From positions 1,733,894 through 1,797,893 of the forward strand of contig CM057063.1 in assembly GCA_029945375.1 (NCBI GenBank): a stretch of DNA of 64,000 bases, in the 5' to 3' direction. The notes under the pieces were generated by a model that was not told the origin of the DNA, did no database searches, and saw nothing but the letters and a program-made list of their open reading frames with translations. The translations under genes and the position numbers were made by a program. Every line of letters begins with the position of its first letter. Position 1 is the stretch's first letter. This document shows positions 1-13,113 of the stretch, piece by piece. The stretch is from Agaricus subrufescens (Eukaryota; Basidiomycota; Agaricomycetes; Agaricales; Agaricaceae).

Positions 1-2
1 CA

Positions 3-716
3 GTCGGCCTCATCAAGTATCTACTCGTCTCAGATCATCTTCACTGGCTCGTACAGTGGTTTGGTCCTACAACCATTGGAGCTCCAACCGGCGGCACCAT
101 ACACGATCCCACTCTCCCGCTAGTTCAAAGCTTCCTTCGCTCAGTTTTCATCAGCTTCTGTAGCGGTTTGGTCGTGTGCTCATCTATACAAGCAGCCTAC
201 CACGTCTTCACCTTAATTGGTGTCGGGATTCTCAACCAGCATCCCCTCCAATGGCCACCCGTGTTCAATCTTCCCTGGCTAGCGACATCACTCACCGACT
301 TTTGGTCCACGCGCTGGCACCAAATATTCCGCGATATCTTCATTTCCGTCGGCGGAAAACCACTGTACATGCTCATTGGGCGTGTAGGAGGTGTCATGGG
401 TGCATTTCTCATTTCCGCTATCCTTCACGATGTTGGATTATGGGGCATGGGTCGTGGCTCCGAGTTCTCTTCTGTAGGGGGTTATTTTCTTGTCCAAGGA
501 CTTGGCATTATCTTAGAACACACTTGGAAACGTTTCACCGGATCTAGAGTTGGAGGGATTACAGGCCGAATATGGGCGTACATGTGGGTTGTTATGTGGG
601 GACAGTTGATTGTAGATGCCTGGTGTCGCAAGGGTTTGTGCGCAAGCTCCTTCTATCCGGACGCGTTTAGGCCTAGCTACCTTACTGTAGGTCCGTTGCA
701 TCTTCCCTCTCAGTGA
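3..716 (+). CDS. Wax-synthase-domain (MBOAT-like) acyltransferase, 3' part
   Basis: The reading frame is open from the window edge to a TGA at 714-716, so this is the C-terminal ~237 residues of a larger protein. It is rich in hydrophobic segments, as expected of a multi-pass ER-type membrane enzyme. Two family hallmarks are visible: an FWSTRWHQIFRD block and, further on, LISAILHDVGLWG, whose His is the presumed catalytic residue of wax synthase/MBOAT acyltransferases. Fungal members acylate long-chain alcohols or terpenoid hydroxyls using acyl-CoA. The substrate cannot be read from the sequence. No intron is needed in this part. The start codon lies outside the window. Family assignment is fairly sure; the exact reaction is inference. 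Confidence 0.8.
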   Translation, partial: VGLIKYLLVSDHLHWLVQWFGPTTIGAPTGGTIHDPTLPLVQSFLRSVFISFCSGLVVCSSIQAAYHVFTLIGVGILNQHPLQWPPVFNLPWLATSLTDFWSTRWHQIFRDIFISVGGKPLYMLIGRVGGVMGAFLISAILHDVGLWGMGRGSEFSSVGGYFLVQGLGIILEHTWKRFTGSRVGGITGRIWAYMWVVMWGQLIVDAWCRKGLCASSFYPDAFRPSYLTVGPLHLPSQ

Positions 717-932
717 AAAGGGACCGCGAGTATAATGGTATACCCCTTGATTATTTTTGACTAATACTTTCTGTCTGTAATCATCTACTGTAGAGGACCG
801 TATATCTCATTAAAATCCGCTTGCACTCCTGATTCGCCTGGCTCCCAAAGAGGGACTGTCACATGAGCTCTTGAATGTGGAGTGTTCCTATAGCTGGCAG
901 CAGCCCCATCTTATCTCCCGAACACCGCTCCT

Positions 933-1982
933 ATGAAGCTCCTCGTTACAGGTTGCAACGGCAGCGTAGGCAAACGCATAGTCCGCCTCGCCCTCAGTCG
1001 AGGTTACACCGTAACCGGAGTCGACCTAACAACCCCCTCGACGGAACTCGACCAACTCATTCCACAAGACAAAAAAGATAGTTTTACTTACCATCAAATC
1101 GATCTGAGTAATTACGATCGCGTTCTAGAAATCCTTCAAACTTCGCGGTGTCAAGCTGTCATCCACTTGGCTGCATTGCGCGATCCGACGGACTATAAAG
1201 TACAGACGCATAACAGGTACGCTTGGAATTCCTTCGAGGAGCCGTTTCTTAACTCAACCCAATATAGTAATGTCGTATTATCATGGAATATTCTAAGAGG
1301 ATGTGCAGAAGTGCGAGGGTTACAATCACCTTCTCCCATTCTTACTCATTGACGAGGTTTTTTATATTGTTTAGCTAGGTATAACACGCATCGCCCAAGC
1401 GTCCTCTGTCAACGTCGTAAGAATGGTCTACAGCGTCCAACCCGATTTCAAATATTTCCCCGTGGATGAAAATCATCCATGCGAACCCGACGAACCATAC
1501 GGATTATCCAAAGTGTAAGTCGCAAAGCGTAACACGCCCACAGAAAAAAAAAGAAACCTATTATCATCGTCCTCAGGATATGTGAATTGCAAGCCAACAC
1601 TATAACTCGTCGATATCCCACTCTCCGCATCGCAAGCATCCGTCTATCTTGGTCTCTCCCCCACAAAGATCACACTCTCGAACGAGAGTCTCTCTCCGCC
1701 GCAAAAGACCTCTGGGGATACGTCTACGAAGATTCCGCCGCCGATGCATTCCTACTATCCATCACATGCGACACAACAAAATGGCCCTCCAAACACGAAG
1801 CATTCTTGATCGCAGCACCCGAAGTTGCGAGAAGCATCGATAGCGGCGAGTTGAAGAAATCGTTTTATCCTGATGTACCAGTCAAGGAGGGTTTTGAGAT
1901 CAAGGGTCGCCAAGGGTTTTTTGATTGTAGAAAGGCAGAGAGGTTGTTGGGATGGGTTCATAGAACTAGTGTGCCAGAATGA
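933..1982 (+). CDS. NAD(P)-dependent epimerase/dehydratase (extended SDR)
   Basis: Four exons join in frame: 933-1216, 1268-1310, 1375-1514 and 1577-1982, giving 290 aa. The N-terminus is a Rossmann fold with the glycine motif VTGCNGSVGK, followed by VIHLAALRDP. The catalytic pair is in YGLSK (YxxxK) near residue 150. This matches extended short-chain dehydrogenases that act on nucleotide sugars or related substrates, probably in the cytosol. Three introns of 51-64 nt interrupt the 5' half. The second donor is a weak GTGCGA, chosen because it restores the conserved run AELGITRIAQASSVNV. The 3' end faces the 3' end of NPR3 210 bp away. The substrate is unknown. Confidence 0.85.
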
Positions 1983-2192
1983 GGTTGATTATGATGGATG
2001 AAGGAACGTTTGTAACTATTCCTATGAGCACAAGTATTGAATATGATCCCAAGTATCAGACTCACATATTCTTCATAATGATGTAAAGTCTCCCTCAATT
2101 GCTTCCTTGATATTTCAGCCCGGTATAAAATCTCATCGTCCGAACGTTTTCCATCAAAGTATTGATTGATCCTATTCCCTTCAAGTCAGATA

Positions 2193-4531
2193 TCAAGTTT
2201 GCTTCCCATGAAAAAAAAAGAAAGCGACATACTGTTCAAACCGTTTTGCAACAGAAGGATCCTTCCCATCCGACATCGCCGACAACCACTCCTTCTGCAA
2301 AGCAGTAGCACGAGCAGGATCATGAATAATACTCGGACAATTCCTATCACCACCATCACCCTCCAACCCAAACCCATCCATACCCTCATTCCAATCACTA
2401 TCCGAACCTCGACACCCACCATACACATACCCATCCTCCTCCTCATCCTCAATCACCAACTCACTCATCTCACTACGAGCCGAATCCGCCGAAGACAACC
2501 GATGATTCACAGACGATGATTTCGGCGACAACGAAAGCCACGTAACCCCCGAACTACTATTATTATTATTCGAAAATCCTGTGAGACTCAACTCTTGTGG
2601 ATCCAAATCGTCCGTCCGCGTTCGAAAATTCCTTCGTCTACCTCGAAACAAAGATTTCTTTCGCGCCAGTGTCCTTTCCTTCTGCATCTGAACTCGAAGT
2701 TTAAGATCAGGTGTCGCTACGATACGGACCCGTAGATGCAACGTTATCAACAAATCTCGTTTAAGCATCCAAATAACGACGTCGTGATATGGGGTAATCA
2801 TTTCTTTAGATTTGACAAAACATGCGTAAAAATGGTTTTCTGTTTGTTTTGATATTGAACAGGATATAGCGGATAATATTCGGGGTAAGGGAGGAATGGC
2901 AGGGTGATTGAATTTCTCTGCGAATTCATTTGTGAGAATTGAGAGTCTGTGAGTAATAGTGTGTTTTAGCAAGGATAGATCGAACATGCGGGAGTGACCT
3001 ACGGGACGTCGAACTTTGAGGGTACCGTGAACACGTTTTTCAACCCGGGATGGATGATATCGATTATTTTTGCTCGCCGACTATACACAAGCCAGCGTAC
3101 AATTGGGTAGACTTGTCCTTCGAGGTCCCAGTCAAGGAGATCAGCTACATCAGCTAACCTATGATATAAATGAAAAATGAGATACATATGAGATTGCCAA
3201 CCAAAAACGACTTACGAGAGGGTCACAGTTATGGTTTCCAGAAACTTGACTAGACCTTCCGCAATACAGCGATCCTCGCCGCTGGGAAAGGGGCCCTTGA
3301 GGTCGGCCAATGACTCTCCATCTTCGCCACGCGGGGTTTCATCCAACAACAACAAACTCTTCCAAGGCGTCAACGGAGGCAGATGCCACCCACATTCCAT
3401 TTCTGATCCCCAACCAGGGGAATCATCTTCTTCAGGTGGAATGAAATAGTCCATCTCTGTATCATCATCGCTATGAAGGAGAGTATCGAGATACGGAGGT
3501 AATTGTAATTCGAGAGGAAAATCATTGATCTTTAGTCGGGCTATTCGAGAGGCTTTGATGGCTTCATAAAGACTTTTAATGACACTGGCGAAGGATGACA
3601 CTTCAAGGCATTGGGTGGCAAATGCATCATATGGAGTTCCTAAAGCGATATTCAGTCTGTCGATAGTATCAAAATCAATCAGAACAAACGGACTTTCTGA
3701 CAACGATAAGTCTCTGAGCGCACCCAGCTTCTCGCATTCAGCTTGCACATATTTATGCAGCACCTGCTCTTGGAACAACACCGCCGTCAAAGTAAACGCA
3801 ATCTGTTCATAGATGACGTCGAAATATTGGAAGAGATTTCCAGAGCCCGACGAGGAAGGGTCAGGAATATCACAGACGAAAACGACGTGGAAGATCTGCA
3901 ACCAATCCACAGGTGTCTGTCCATCCGCGTTGGGCATAACCTCCGGCAAATCCTTCCATGACAGCGGAGGGATGCTTGACCCCCTTTCCCGAGACCCATT
4001 CTCCACCTTGTCCGCTATGAACTTCCATTTGCCTTCATGATCAACGCAAACCGGATGTCCCACAAAAGCCAAATCATCCACCAACAACTCGAATTTCTGA
4101 TGACACGTCGATGGATGCGGCAAAAGCAACCCAGCAAGAAAGTCAACTTCGTATCCGAGAACCTGGCCATACTCGCTGTATTCACTAGATTTTTGTGCGA
4201 GGGCCGGAGGCGACAAGGAATCGTCCACAGGTGAATGAGAGGGAGTATTATTCTGGTTGGACGGCGACCGCGCTCGTACAGGCCTCTGCCAACGATACTC
4301 CTGATCATCAACCCAAGACTGGTCGGTAGGTCCAAACGTGTGTTGTTTCAACGCCTCAGGAGCATGAGAAGCGCGCCAGGGATTATCTATTCTCGACGGC
4401 CAAGAGCCATCATCCGGGCGAGACCTGCTGAGTCTCGGAGTAATTGTGGGGAGTGGGGGCCATCTGTAGACAAGCGCAGGGCCCTTGGCAGACTTTGTGA
4501 CGAGGAGAATGGCGAGGAGAGACTCGGCCAT
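2193..4531 (-). CDS. NPR3: Nitrogen permease regulator 3 (NPRL3; GATOR1/SEACIT subunit)
   Basis: Three exons (4531-3216, 3158-3003, 2946-2193) give 741 aa. The frame stays open upstream to 4801, but the chosen ATG begins MAESLLAILLVTKSAKG, the usual start of NPR3 longin-type domains. The middle contains DLEGQVYPIVRWLVY followed by RAKIIDIIHPGLKNVFTVP, the conserved C-terminal helical block, and the splice at 2946/3003 restores FDVPLSILTNEFAEKF. NPR3 with NPR2 and Iml1 forms a GAP complex at the vacuole that dampens TORC1 when amino acids are scarce. The linker between the domains is Ser/Pro rich. The C-terminal ~150 residues are acidic, Asn/Ser rich and poorly conserved. Identification is strong; only the last few residues are uncertain. 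Confidence 0.9.
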
Positions 4532-5031
4532 GAGCGTCGTTCCCGAACCCAGCTTAAAACCACGTGACTGTCCGCCGCGTTCGCCATCGACCATGACAAT
4601 CCACATAAAACATCTCAAGGTCCGCCAGCGCAAAGGTCTTTCGCTTTTCGTCTTTATTTTCTTTGTCTGACTCTTTGCAGCTGCCATCAACGTCATGTGT
4701 GCGCCCCAGCTCGGAGACATGCTCGCGTGCTGGGCTGCCCACCGCGACACACAGTCTCTTGGGCCCTGCAAAGCCTCCGCTGAAGCCCTCTTCCATTGCA
4801 TGCGGACAACAGTGCGTCTTTTGCTTCCCGTATTTTTCTACGCTCTCTCACTTCTTTTTCCGTAGCCTATGCCCAAAAAAGCCCACCGACCAACCATCAA
4901 TTACCACCTTTCACGGCTAGGCAAGCAAATTCAATAGAATTTAGAGACTCGCGCGTATTTTATACAGTCCTCGCTTTGTAAACCCAAGAAACGGAGGTCT
5001 ATTGGCATTACTAAAAAAATATAGAATCTCT
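4532..5031. other. Intergenic: NPR3 5' leader and AsnRS 3' flank
   Basis: This 500 bp holds the promoter and leader of NPR3 (minus strand) and the 3' flank of the AsnRS gene, which is transcribed in the same direction. The NPR3 frame stays open to 4801 and then lacks family-like residues, so it is treated as leader. No other coding signal, tRNA or repeat was recognised. Confidence 0.5.
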
Positions 5032-6709
5032 TCACATAATCATCCTACCAGTCCACCGAGGCATCCCGATACACTCCCGCACATTGTCAATTCCTCCAAC
5101 CCAGCTTATCAGTCTTTCAAACCCAAGACCAAACCCTCCATGCGGCGCTCCCCCATATTTCCGTAAATCCAGATACCATTGATATGTAGAGTCAATGGCG
5201 GCCTCGTCACTCTGCTCAGGGGGTACCAGTAATCCATGCTCCTCCATCCGTTTTGAAAGGACATCCCATCTTTCCTCCCTCACACTTCCACCCACAACTT
5301 CGCCCGTGCGAGGCACAAGTAGATCGAAACACGCTACAGTTTTTCCATCTTCGTTGACCCGCATATAGAATGGCTTGAGCTTTGTAGGGTAGTCTATCAC
5401 AAACACCGGTCCACCGACGTAGACTTCAGCCAGCCACCGCTCATGTTCGCTCGAAAGTGATTCACCCCAGGCAGGTTTGAATTCAAACGCGTGTCCGCTG
5501 TCGTAAGCCGTGCTCAGCGCCTCGATTGCATCTGTATACGTCAACCGCTTCCAAGGCCGAGTGTCGTCAAAGGCTGCACGGAACATTTTGTATTCTTCTA
5601 CTTCGAGTCCTTTTTCTGCCCACAGAGACTTGATGTCCTGCGAGTCAGGATCTACAGACGTCCGAATCAGGCCTTCTACAAAAGCACAAATTTCTTCGAT
5701 GCTGGTCGACCGCGTTGCCAGGTTCCACTCGGCCTCAAGCATCCAGAATTCGGCCAAATGTCGCCCAGTCATAGAACGTTCAGCACGAAAACATGGCGAA
5801 AGAGTATACACGCGAGAGAGGGCGGTAGTGAAGGATTCTAAATGAAGTTGGTGTGAGACCGTAAGATATGCAGGACGTGAAAAAAATTCTATGGGGGTAT
5901 TTGCATCTGGGCTCGAGTCGGTTTTTGAGAGGGAGGTGGTGGTGGTAGGTTGGATGGGCGAAATACGAAATGCTTCGCCAGCGCCTTCGCAGTCACTAGC
6001 TGTTATTATCGGTGTATGAGTATATGTGAAACCTTGAGACTTTGCGGGAACTTTAGTCAAGCGTGGCAAGGAGGTACAGTAAACCTACCTCGAAATGTCG
6101 GGATAGGTTTTGGGAGATACCATCCCTTAGCCGCAGCATTGCTGCTATTTGGCCCGTTCGCGCGCGCAAATACGCGTTATCACGAAGATATTCGGTAGAC
6201 AACGATTTCTTCTGAATAGGATAAGTCTTTATATGTGCAGTCAGTGATTACTGAAACCAGACCGCGAGGACGATTCACCTACATCTATATCACAGTCACC
6301 GAGAATTTCGATGGCATTCTGGTCACCCTCTTGTACGACCAGTTCCCATTCTTGGCCTCGGCCGGGCGACTGGATTAGATTTCCCGTGAGCCGCACTGCT
6401 GTGCCATTCGTAAGCCTTGATATTGGTGAGTGCTCGCGTTTCAACCTGCGTTTAATGAACACACCTTTTCAATATTTCCGGGGCAGTGCCCTGTTGTTTC
6501 AAGACCACCGCCTGCAGACCCTCCGGGGTTGTACCATCGCTGACCACAGCAAAGGTTATATTTTTCTGTTTGCGGATGGACTTGATCCAGCCTGTCACCG
6601 ACGTCGACGAGGGCTCGCTGCCACTAGCAGATAGCAGCTGTTTAATTGTCGGCGGTAGTCTGAACCTGGCAGGATGAGCAGCGGCCGAGTATAGCCTGCG
6701 AAGAAGCAT
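5032..6709 (-). CDS. Asparaginyl-tRNA synthetase, mitochondrial
   Basis: Four exons (6709-6465, 6415-6283, 6226-6089, 6039-5032) give 507 aa. Residues 1-30 are basic, Ser/Ala rich and free of acidic residues (MLLRRLYSAAAHPARFRL), a typical mitochondrial presequence. An OB-fold anticodon-binding domain follows, then the class II core. Conserved blocks include YPIQKKSLSTEYLRD, HTPIITASDCEGAGEAF, motif 2 residues FRAERS with HLAEFWMLEAEW, and motif 3 GGFGLGFERL near the C-terminus. The enzyme charges mitochondrial tRNA-Asn. The start is 72 bp from the start of a divergent hydrolase gene, so the two share a promoter. Introns are 48-56 nt. Length and motifs fit the family with no missing part. Confidence 0.92.
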
Positions 6710-6781
6710 AGTGCGCGTGTTTGGACGTATTAGGAAAGTGTGATCACCGATCGCAGCAAATAGGGGCTATATGACATCGCC
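6710..6781. promoter_or_regulatory. Compact bidirectional promoter (AsnRS / hydrolase)
   Basis: Only 72 bp separate the two start codons, and both genes are well supported. Any 5' leaders must be very short, or transcription must start inside the neighbouring gene. No TATA box is obvious. Confidence 0.5.
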
Positions 6782-7604
6782 ATGTCGCTCGACAGTGACC
6801 TGCAGGAATTAGCCGTCCCACTGTCCACCGGAATCTCTCTGCAGGTGGATCTGTTCACACCCCGTCAGCTCGGAGATCAGGAGCGCAAACTGGCTGTTTG
6901 TCTCCACCCCTGGTCTCGACTCGGAGGACGGAAAAACGACCCGTGCGGTGTCTCTTTCCATTGCGAGCCTAGGTCAACCATAACGATATCTCTACAGCGT
7001 GCTTGCCCTTTTAATTGAGTCATTGCTAGAGAGAAAGTACCATGTACTACGCTACAACTCGAGAGGCGTCGGAGAATCAACAGGGTACCCCTCCCTGACT
7101 GGTTTTAGTGAAGCAGAAGATCTGCAAGCGCTTGTTCAGTGGGCACTCGGGCGTATTGAAAACGTCAACTCTGTGGTTCTTATTGTAAGTAGCCGCGAAT
7201 GACGTGGAACAATGCCGCTGAAACGTCGACATTAGGGCTACTCGTATGGATCGTTGATTGCGTCTTTACATCCTCCTTTGGCCGCGCCTGCCGTCAAGAC
7301 ATCGCATTTCCTCCTCTCTTATCCCCTGGGCCCGAGAGGATGGATCACCTTGTTCCGGACATCTCACTACCAGACTCAGCTCGAGACACTCCTCAGAGAT
7401 GAACGGTCAAACGTCCTGGTAGTGTACGGCGACAAGGATGAATTTACAGGTATAGAAAGCTACGGGGGCTGGGTGGAAAAGCTACAAACAGCTGCTCAGG
7501 GCAGCGGTCGTCTACGCATCGCTGAGATTGCGAACGCAACACATTTCTGGCTGGGGGAAAGTGGGGACGAGCTGGATCAGGTGTTCCGAGAGTGGTTACC
7601 ATGA
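6782..7604 (+). CDS. Alpha/beta hydrolase (COG2945-like)
   Basis: Three exons (6782-6942, 6998-7184, 7236-7604) give 238 aa. The first exon holds CLHPWSRLGGRKNDP, comparable to the HPHPLxGG motif of small COG2945-type hydrolases. The second holds YNSRGVGESTG, the oxyanion strand region. The third begins exactly at the nucleophile elbow GYSYGS. The acid and base are probably the Asp in YGDKDEFTG and the His in ANATHFWLG. There is no signal peptide or membrane segment, so a cytosolic serine hydrolase is likely. The substrate is unknown. The gene is divergent from AsnRS, and the next gene on the same strand begins 188 bp downstream. Confidence 0.83.
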
Positions 7605-7792
7605 CAATTTATCGCTTACAATGGCATCGCAATGTGTTTTTTTTTCCTGCATCATCAGAGTCATTAATTCCGGTGTCAACGTGGATTGCCCGATTAGGAG
7701 GCTGCTCGAACAATCCGCCCATCGCTCTTTCTTCCTGCCACCATCTCCCCTAGTTCTCTTCTCCCCTCGACCCCTCCTCGTTGTAGCGGCCA

Positions 7793-9377
7793 ATGTACGT
7801 GTCGTCCCCCTAACGCTGCCTCCACACCCTACTCATCACTTCGCATCAGGCCTCTGCCAGATGAACGCCCTCGCCAAAGCGTCGCGAACCTGATCGGCCG
7901 ATTTGAGACTCAGTCCAAGCGCCAACCCACAGGCGCATCCTCGCCGAGAAGCTCGAGTGTCGTCTCCCATATAACAGGTGACTCTGCCAAAGAAGAGCTC
8001 AAGGAGAAGCGAGAATGGCCCCCAAAATCGGTCACAGAGTCTACCGACGCGCCCTCCGAGTCCCCTCTCTCGTTTCGTTTCAAATCTCCTGTGCTACAAC
8101 CGATACAACCGGTGCCAGAGCCCCAACCCGTGAAGACCGAACCTCTACCTGCTCCTCCCCCCGAGACGACCACCAATGGAACATCTGAACCAAAGGTACC
8201 CGAAGTCCCCCTGGTGCCGGCACCACCTAAACCGGAACCAGAGACCAAGGGAACCGTTGTATCACCGAAGCCATCGCCAGTGAAAGCACGAACGGTACCT
8301 AAGCCCGCACAGACTCCCCGACCTTCCCCATCTGCCGCCCAGAAAGTCGCTGCAAGAACAACGCCGAGCAGTAGTAAAGCTCCCGCAAAGTCTCCGCCAT
8401 CATCTTCCCCTCTCAATCAACCTCACAAACCACAGCCGACTAACCAACCTGTGCCTGCACTTAAGAAGGCTCCTTCCAAACCAACTTCCATCACAGCCGC
8501 CGCCGCTCATCGGCCAAAGACACCTGTGCGGACAGCCACCCCCTCTTCCAAATCATCACACCTTTATGCACCCACTGCTGCCTCCCTTGCACGAGCCCGC
8601 GGTGCACCATCACCTGCGCCATCACCTGCCAAAAAAGTTAGCAGCAGCGCCCTCGGACGGTTGAGTAAGCCTACTGCGTCATCTCTTTCACGTGCTCGGT
8701 CTCCCGGTGCATCGCCTGTTGCCAAACCTGTAGCTGCTCCTCGACCAAGTACCACACCTAAACCGTCGCGTGGTACGCCTACTTCCGCCAAAGGAGGGAA
8801 AATTCCTGTGACTCCTTCCAAGACAAGGCGGATCAAAGAGGCTTCTCCAAGTAAAACACAAGAAGAGGAAGCAAATCAGGCCGCTGCCATAATCTCGGCT
8901 ACGGCGTCTAATGGAACCGAAGAGGATGTCTTCGTTTCAGGTTCTAAGGAAGTCTCCCAACCCGGAGATGCAGTAGCACCGCCCGAGCCAGAACCAGAAG
9001 TTGAGGTAGCCGCTGAAGATCATCAGAGTGATGATTCTCATCTGATTGGGCCTGCTGAGTCGGAAGATCAAGCTGTGGAACCAGAAGAAAAGCCAGCAGA
9101 TGATGACGAGACTGCGTCCTCTCAACTCGAGGCGGAACAAGGGCATCTAAGGCACGAAGAAACAGCTAGCGAAACCACCCTCGCAGCTGAAGATCCTGAC
9201 CATGGAGAGACCGCAGAGGATCCTATCTCCGACAAACTCGCCGCTCTCGCATCCAAGCATGATGGCACCGATATCGAGCAAATCGTGAATCTTCTTGAAA
9301 CCGCTCCTTCCTCAAGACCTGTCTCCATCGTCACACCACCCTCGGATATGCAAGAAATCCCTGACGAGGATCATTGA
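7793..9377 (+). CDS. Pro/Ser/Ala/Lys-rich disordered protein
   Basis: The long open frame (8091 to a TGA ending at 9377) extends upstream in frame to 7851 without an ATG. A splice from AT (7793-7794) over an intron at 7795-7849 (GTACGT..CAG) to G7850 builds an ATG and gives 509 aa beginning MPLPDERPRQSVANLIGRFE. That opening segment is the only part that looks folded. Residues ~100-330 are Pro/Ser/Ala/Lys rich with repeated LARARGAPSP-like and LSRARSPGA-like blocks. The last ~150 residues are strongly acidic. Such a basic-then-acidic layout suggests a cytoskeletal or scaffold protein, but this is inference and no family is recognised. The split start is unusual and needs transcript support. 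Confidence 0.7.
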
Positions 9378-10240
9378 TAATCTTCCATCAAACAAATCCC
9401 ACTTTCTTTTTTTTCTAGATGCCGTTCATAATACCATGGATTCAAACCTTCTCTACGGACAACAACTTGTTTGTGTTTCTTGTTGCCAATTTTTCAGATG
9501 ATCAAAATTGCGTTTTTTTTTTTTTTGCTCTGTCCTAAGCTACCTGCTCTTTTTCCTACATACCTTTTTTGAGATTTGTAATGATGTTACCTCCCTCTCT
9601 CTGTCTCTCTCTGGTTGTTTCTTTCCTACTCCTGTGTCAGTCCTTGGTCTCGTACAATTGCATTCGTTTCAACATTCCCCTTTTTGTCCCCTCTTCATCC
9701 TCTCTTATTTATTCACGTCTCAATTATCGATTGGAACACATACATACCCCCATTATCATGAATAATACTTATTTGACTTGTTTTTGGTGGAATCCTGTCA
9801 GGAATGTGAAAAGTGGAAGACTCGGTTGTTTCCTCCTACGGGCGGTGTATCTTGTAAGGAGAAATGGTGCGTTTGCGCAGATGCGAGACGGACGAATGCT
9901 GAAACCCGAAGATAATAGCACTCGTTGTGAAACTGGAAACGAGCCACCGTCGAACTAGTACAAGCGACTTCTCACATCAAGATGAATTGCGATTTGAAAC
10001 TCACTTTGGACTGGATATCTCGGAGATAGAATATGTACTTGTTGAGAATTACAAATTAGTCCACTTGTGTCTCCCGTCTGCTTTGCTAGGACGGTATATG
10101 CTGGCTATTCTTGATCGAAACAACTTTGTCGTCATACAGATATGATTGAATTGATTGATTCTCTCACGCTTGTCAGGACGCGTCAGTCTGGCCCATTGAT
10201 TTGCTTTAACCCTTCACCTCCATCTCCCCCACCCGCAGCA
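9378..10240. other. Intergenic with pyrimidine-rich tract
   Basis: This 863 bp separates the disordered-protein gene from SEM1. It begins with a T-rich 3' flank (poly-T near 9515-9530, CT repeats near 9590-9615), consistent with a 3' UTR. Short open frames here have low-complexity translations and no splice support. The last ~100 bp before 10241 are C/T rich and likely form the SEM1 promoter. Confidence 0.45.
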
Positions 10241-10680
10241 ATGTCCACCTCCGATTCAAAAGACCAAAAGGCAGAGGATCAAACTCTCAGCGTCTTAGAA
10301 GAAGACGACGAATTTGAAGAATTCGCAGTCGCAGGTAAACAAAATAACACGATTTTCAATTGGTGCTATTAGTACAAGCTGACGCTTCTCTCTCTCCTAC
10401 TCTCTAGACTGGGACGATTCGCAAACAGACTTGGCACATCTCGGAGGTGCTGCACCAGGAGCTGCGAAATCAGGTGGAGATAAACTATGGGAAGATAACT
10501 GGGACGATGATGATGTGGAAGAAGATTTCAGTATACAACTTCGGTGTGTTTTTTTTCTTCTTTACTACTCTTCTTATTCGATCTGTTTGCTTACGAAAAA
10601 TACCCGTCAATATTGGCAGAAGTGAACTAGAGAAGACTAAGAAAGCGAAAGAAGCCGCCGGTGAAGAGATGCAAAGTTAG
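10241..10680 (+). CDS. SEM1: 26S proteasome lid subunit SEM1/DSS1
   Basis: Three exons (10241-10334, 10408-10543, 10620-10680) give a 96 aa, very acidic protein. It has the two acidic-aromatic patches that define DSS1/SEM1, LEEDDEFEEFAVADWDDS and LWEDNWDDDDVEEDFS, followed by the helical tail QLRSELEKTKKAKEAAGEEM. The protein sits in the proteasome lid and is also a partner of BRCA2-like and TREX-2 complexes. Length and motif order match the family. The splice at 10543/10620 is fixed by the conserved QLRxELEK. Identification is strong. Confidence 0.93.
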
Positions 10681-10995
10681 AATAAAACGACGTTTTTTAA
10701 AAACCACTTGTACAATTGAACAATATCCAAGCTCTATTACTGTAAAGGTTGATCTGTCTTGTCGGAGTGGACAGATTCGAATGAAATCTTTGCGTTTGTA
10801 TGTGGTGGCAATGAGAAAACTACCAGATTACCCGCATGTGTAGTGGATAACGATGAAATTGACTAATCTCATAGAATCGCACAGAGGTATTCAAACACGA
10901 AAGCAGATTCGATGTCACAAGCTAGTATAAAGCATAGTTGATTCGACTAACACAATTGAAAACATTGATCTTTGAATGCTGGCAGGATTGAAAGT
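10681..10995. other. Short convergent intergenic stretch
   Basis: These 315 bp lie between the 3' ends of SEM1 (plus) and the proline iminopeptidase (minus). No coding or structural signal was seen. Confidence 0.4.
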
Positions 10996-12857
<1,862 letters not shown>

Positions 12858-13113
12858 GTTTGTTCGATTATTTATGTTCCGGACGGTTTGAAGGGGCGGA
12901 AAACGTGTTGTCGCGGAGAAAGGTGCTGGTGCATGAAGCTTTAGAAAACGAATCATGTGCCAAATCGGGAATAGGGGCTAGCCGACCCGGTTATAGTCAC
13001 AGTGCAAGCAGGGTCGACACCTCTATTGACTATGACATATATTCTAGCCCGATTGTATATCTAGGTGAGACGTGATAGATTGAAACCGAACGCGAGAACT
13101 AATGACACCTCTA

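Noticed and set aside
7910..8836. Minus-strand ORFs of 168 and 90 aa opposite the Pro/Ser-rich gene
   Set aside because: Gly/Ser/Asp-rich mirror translations of a low-complexity coding strand.
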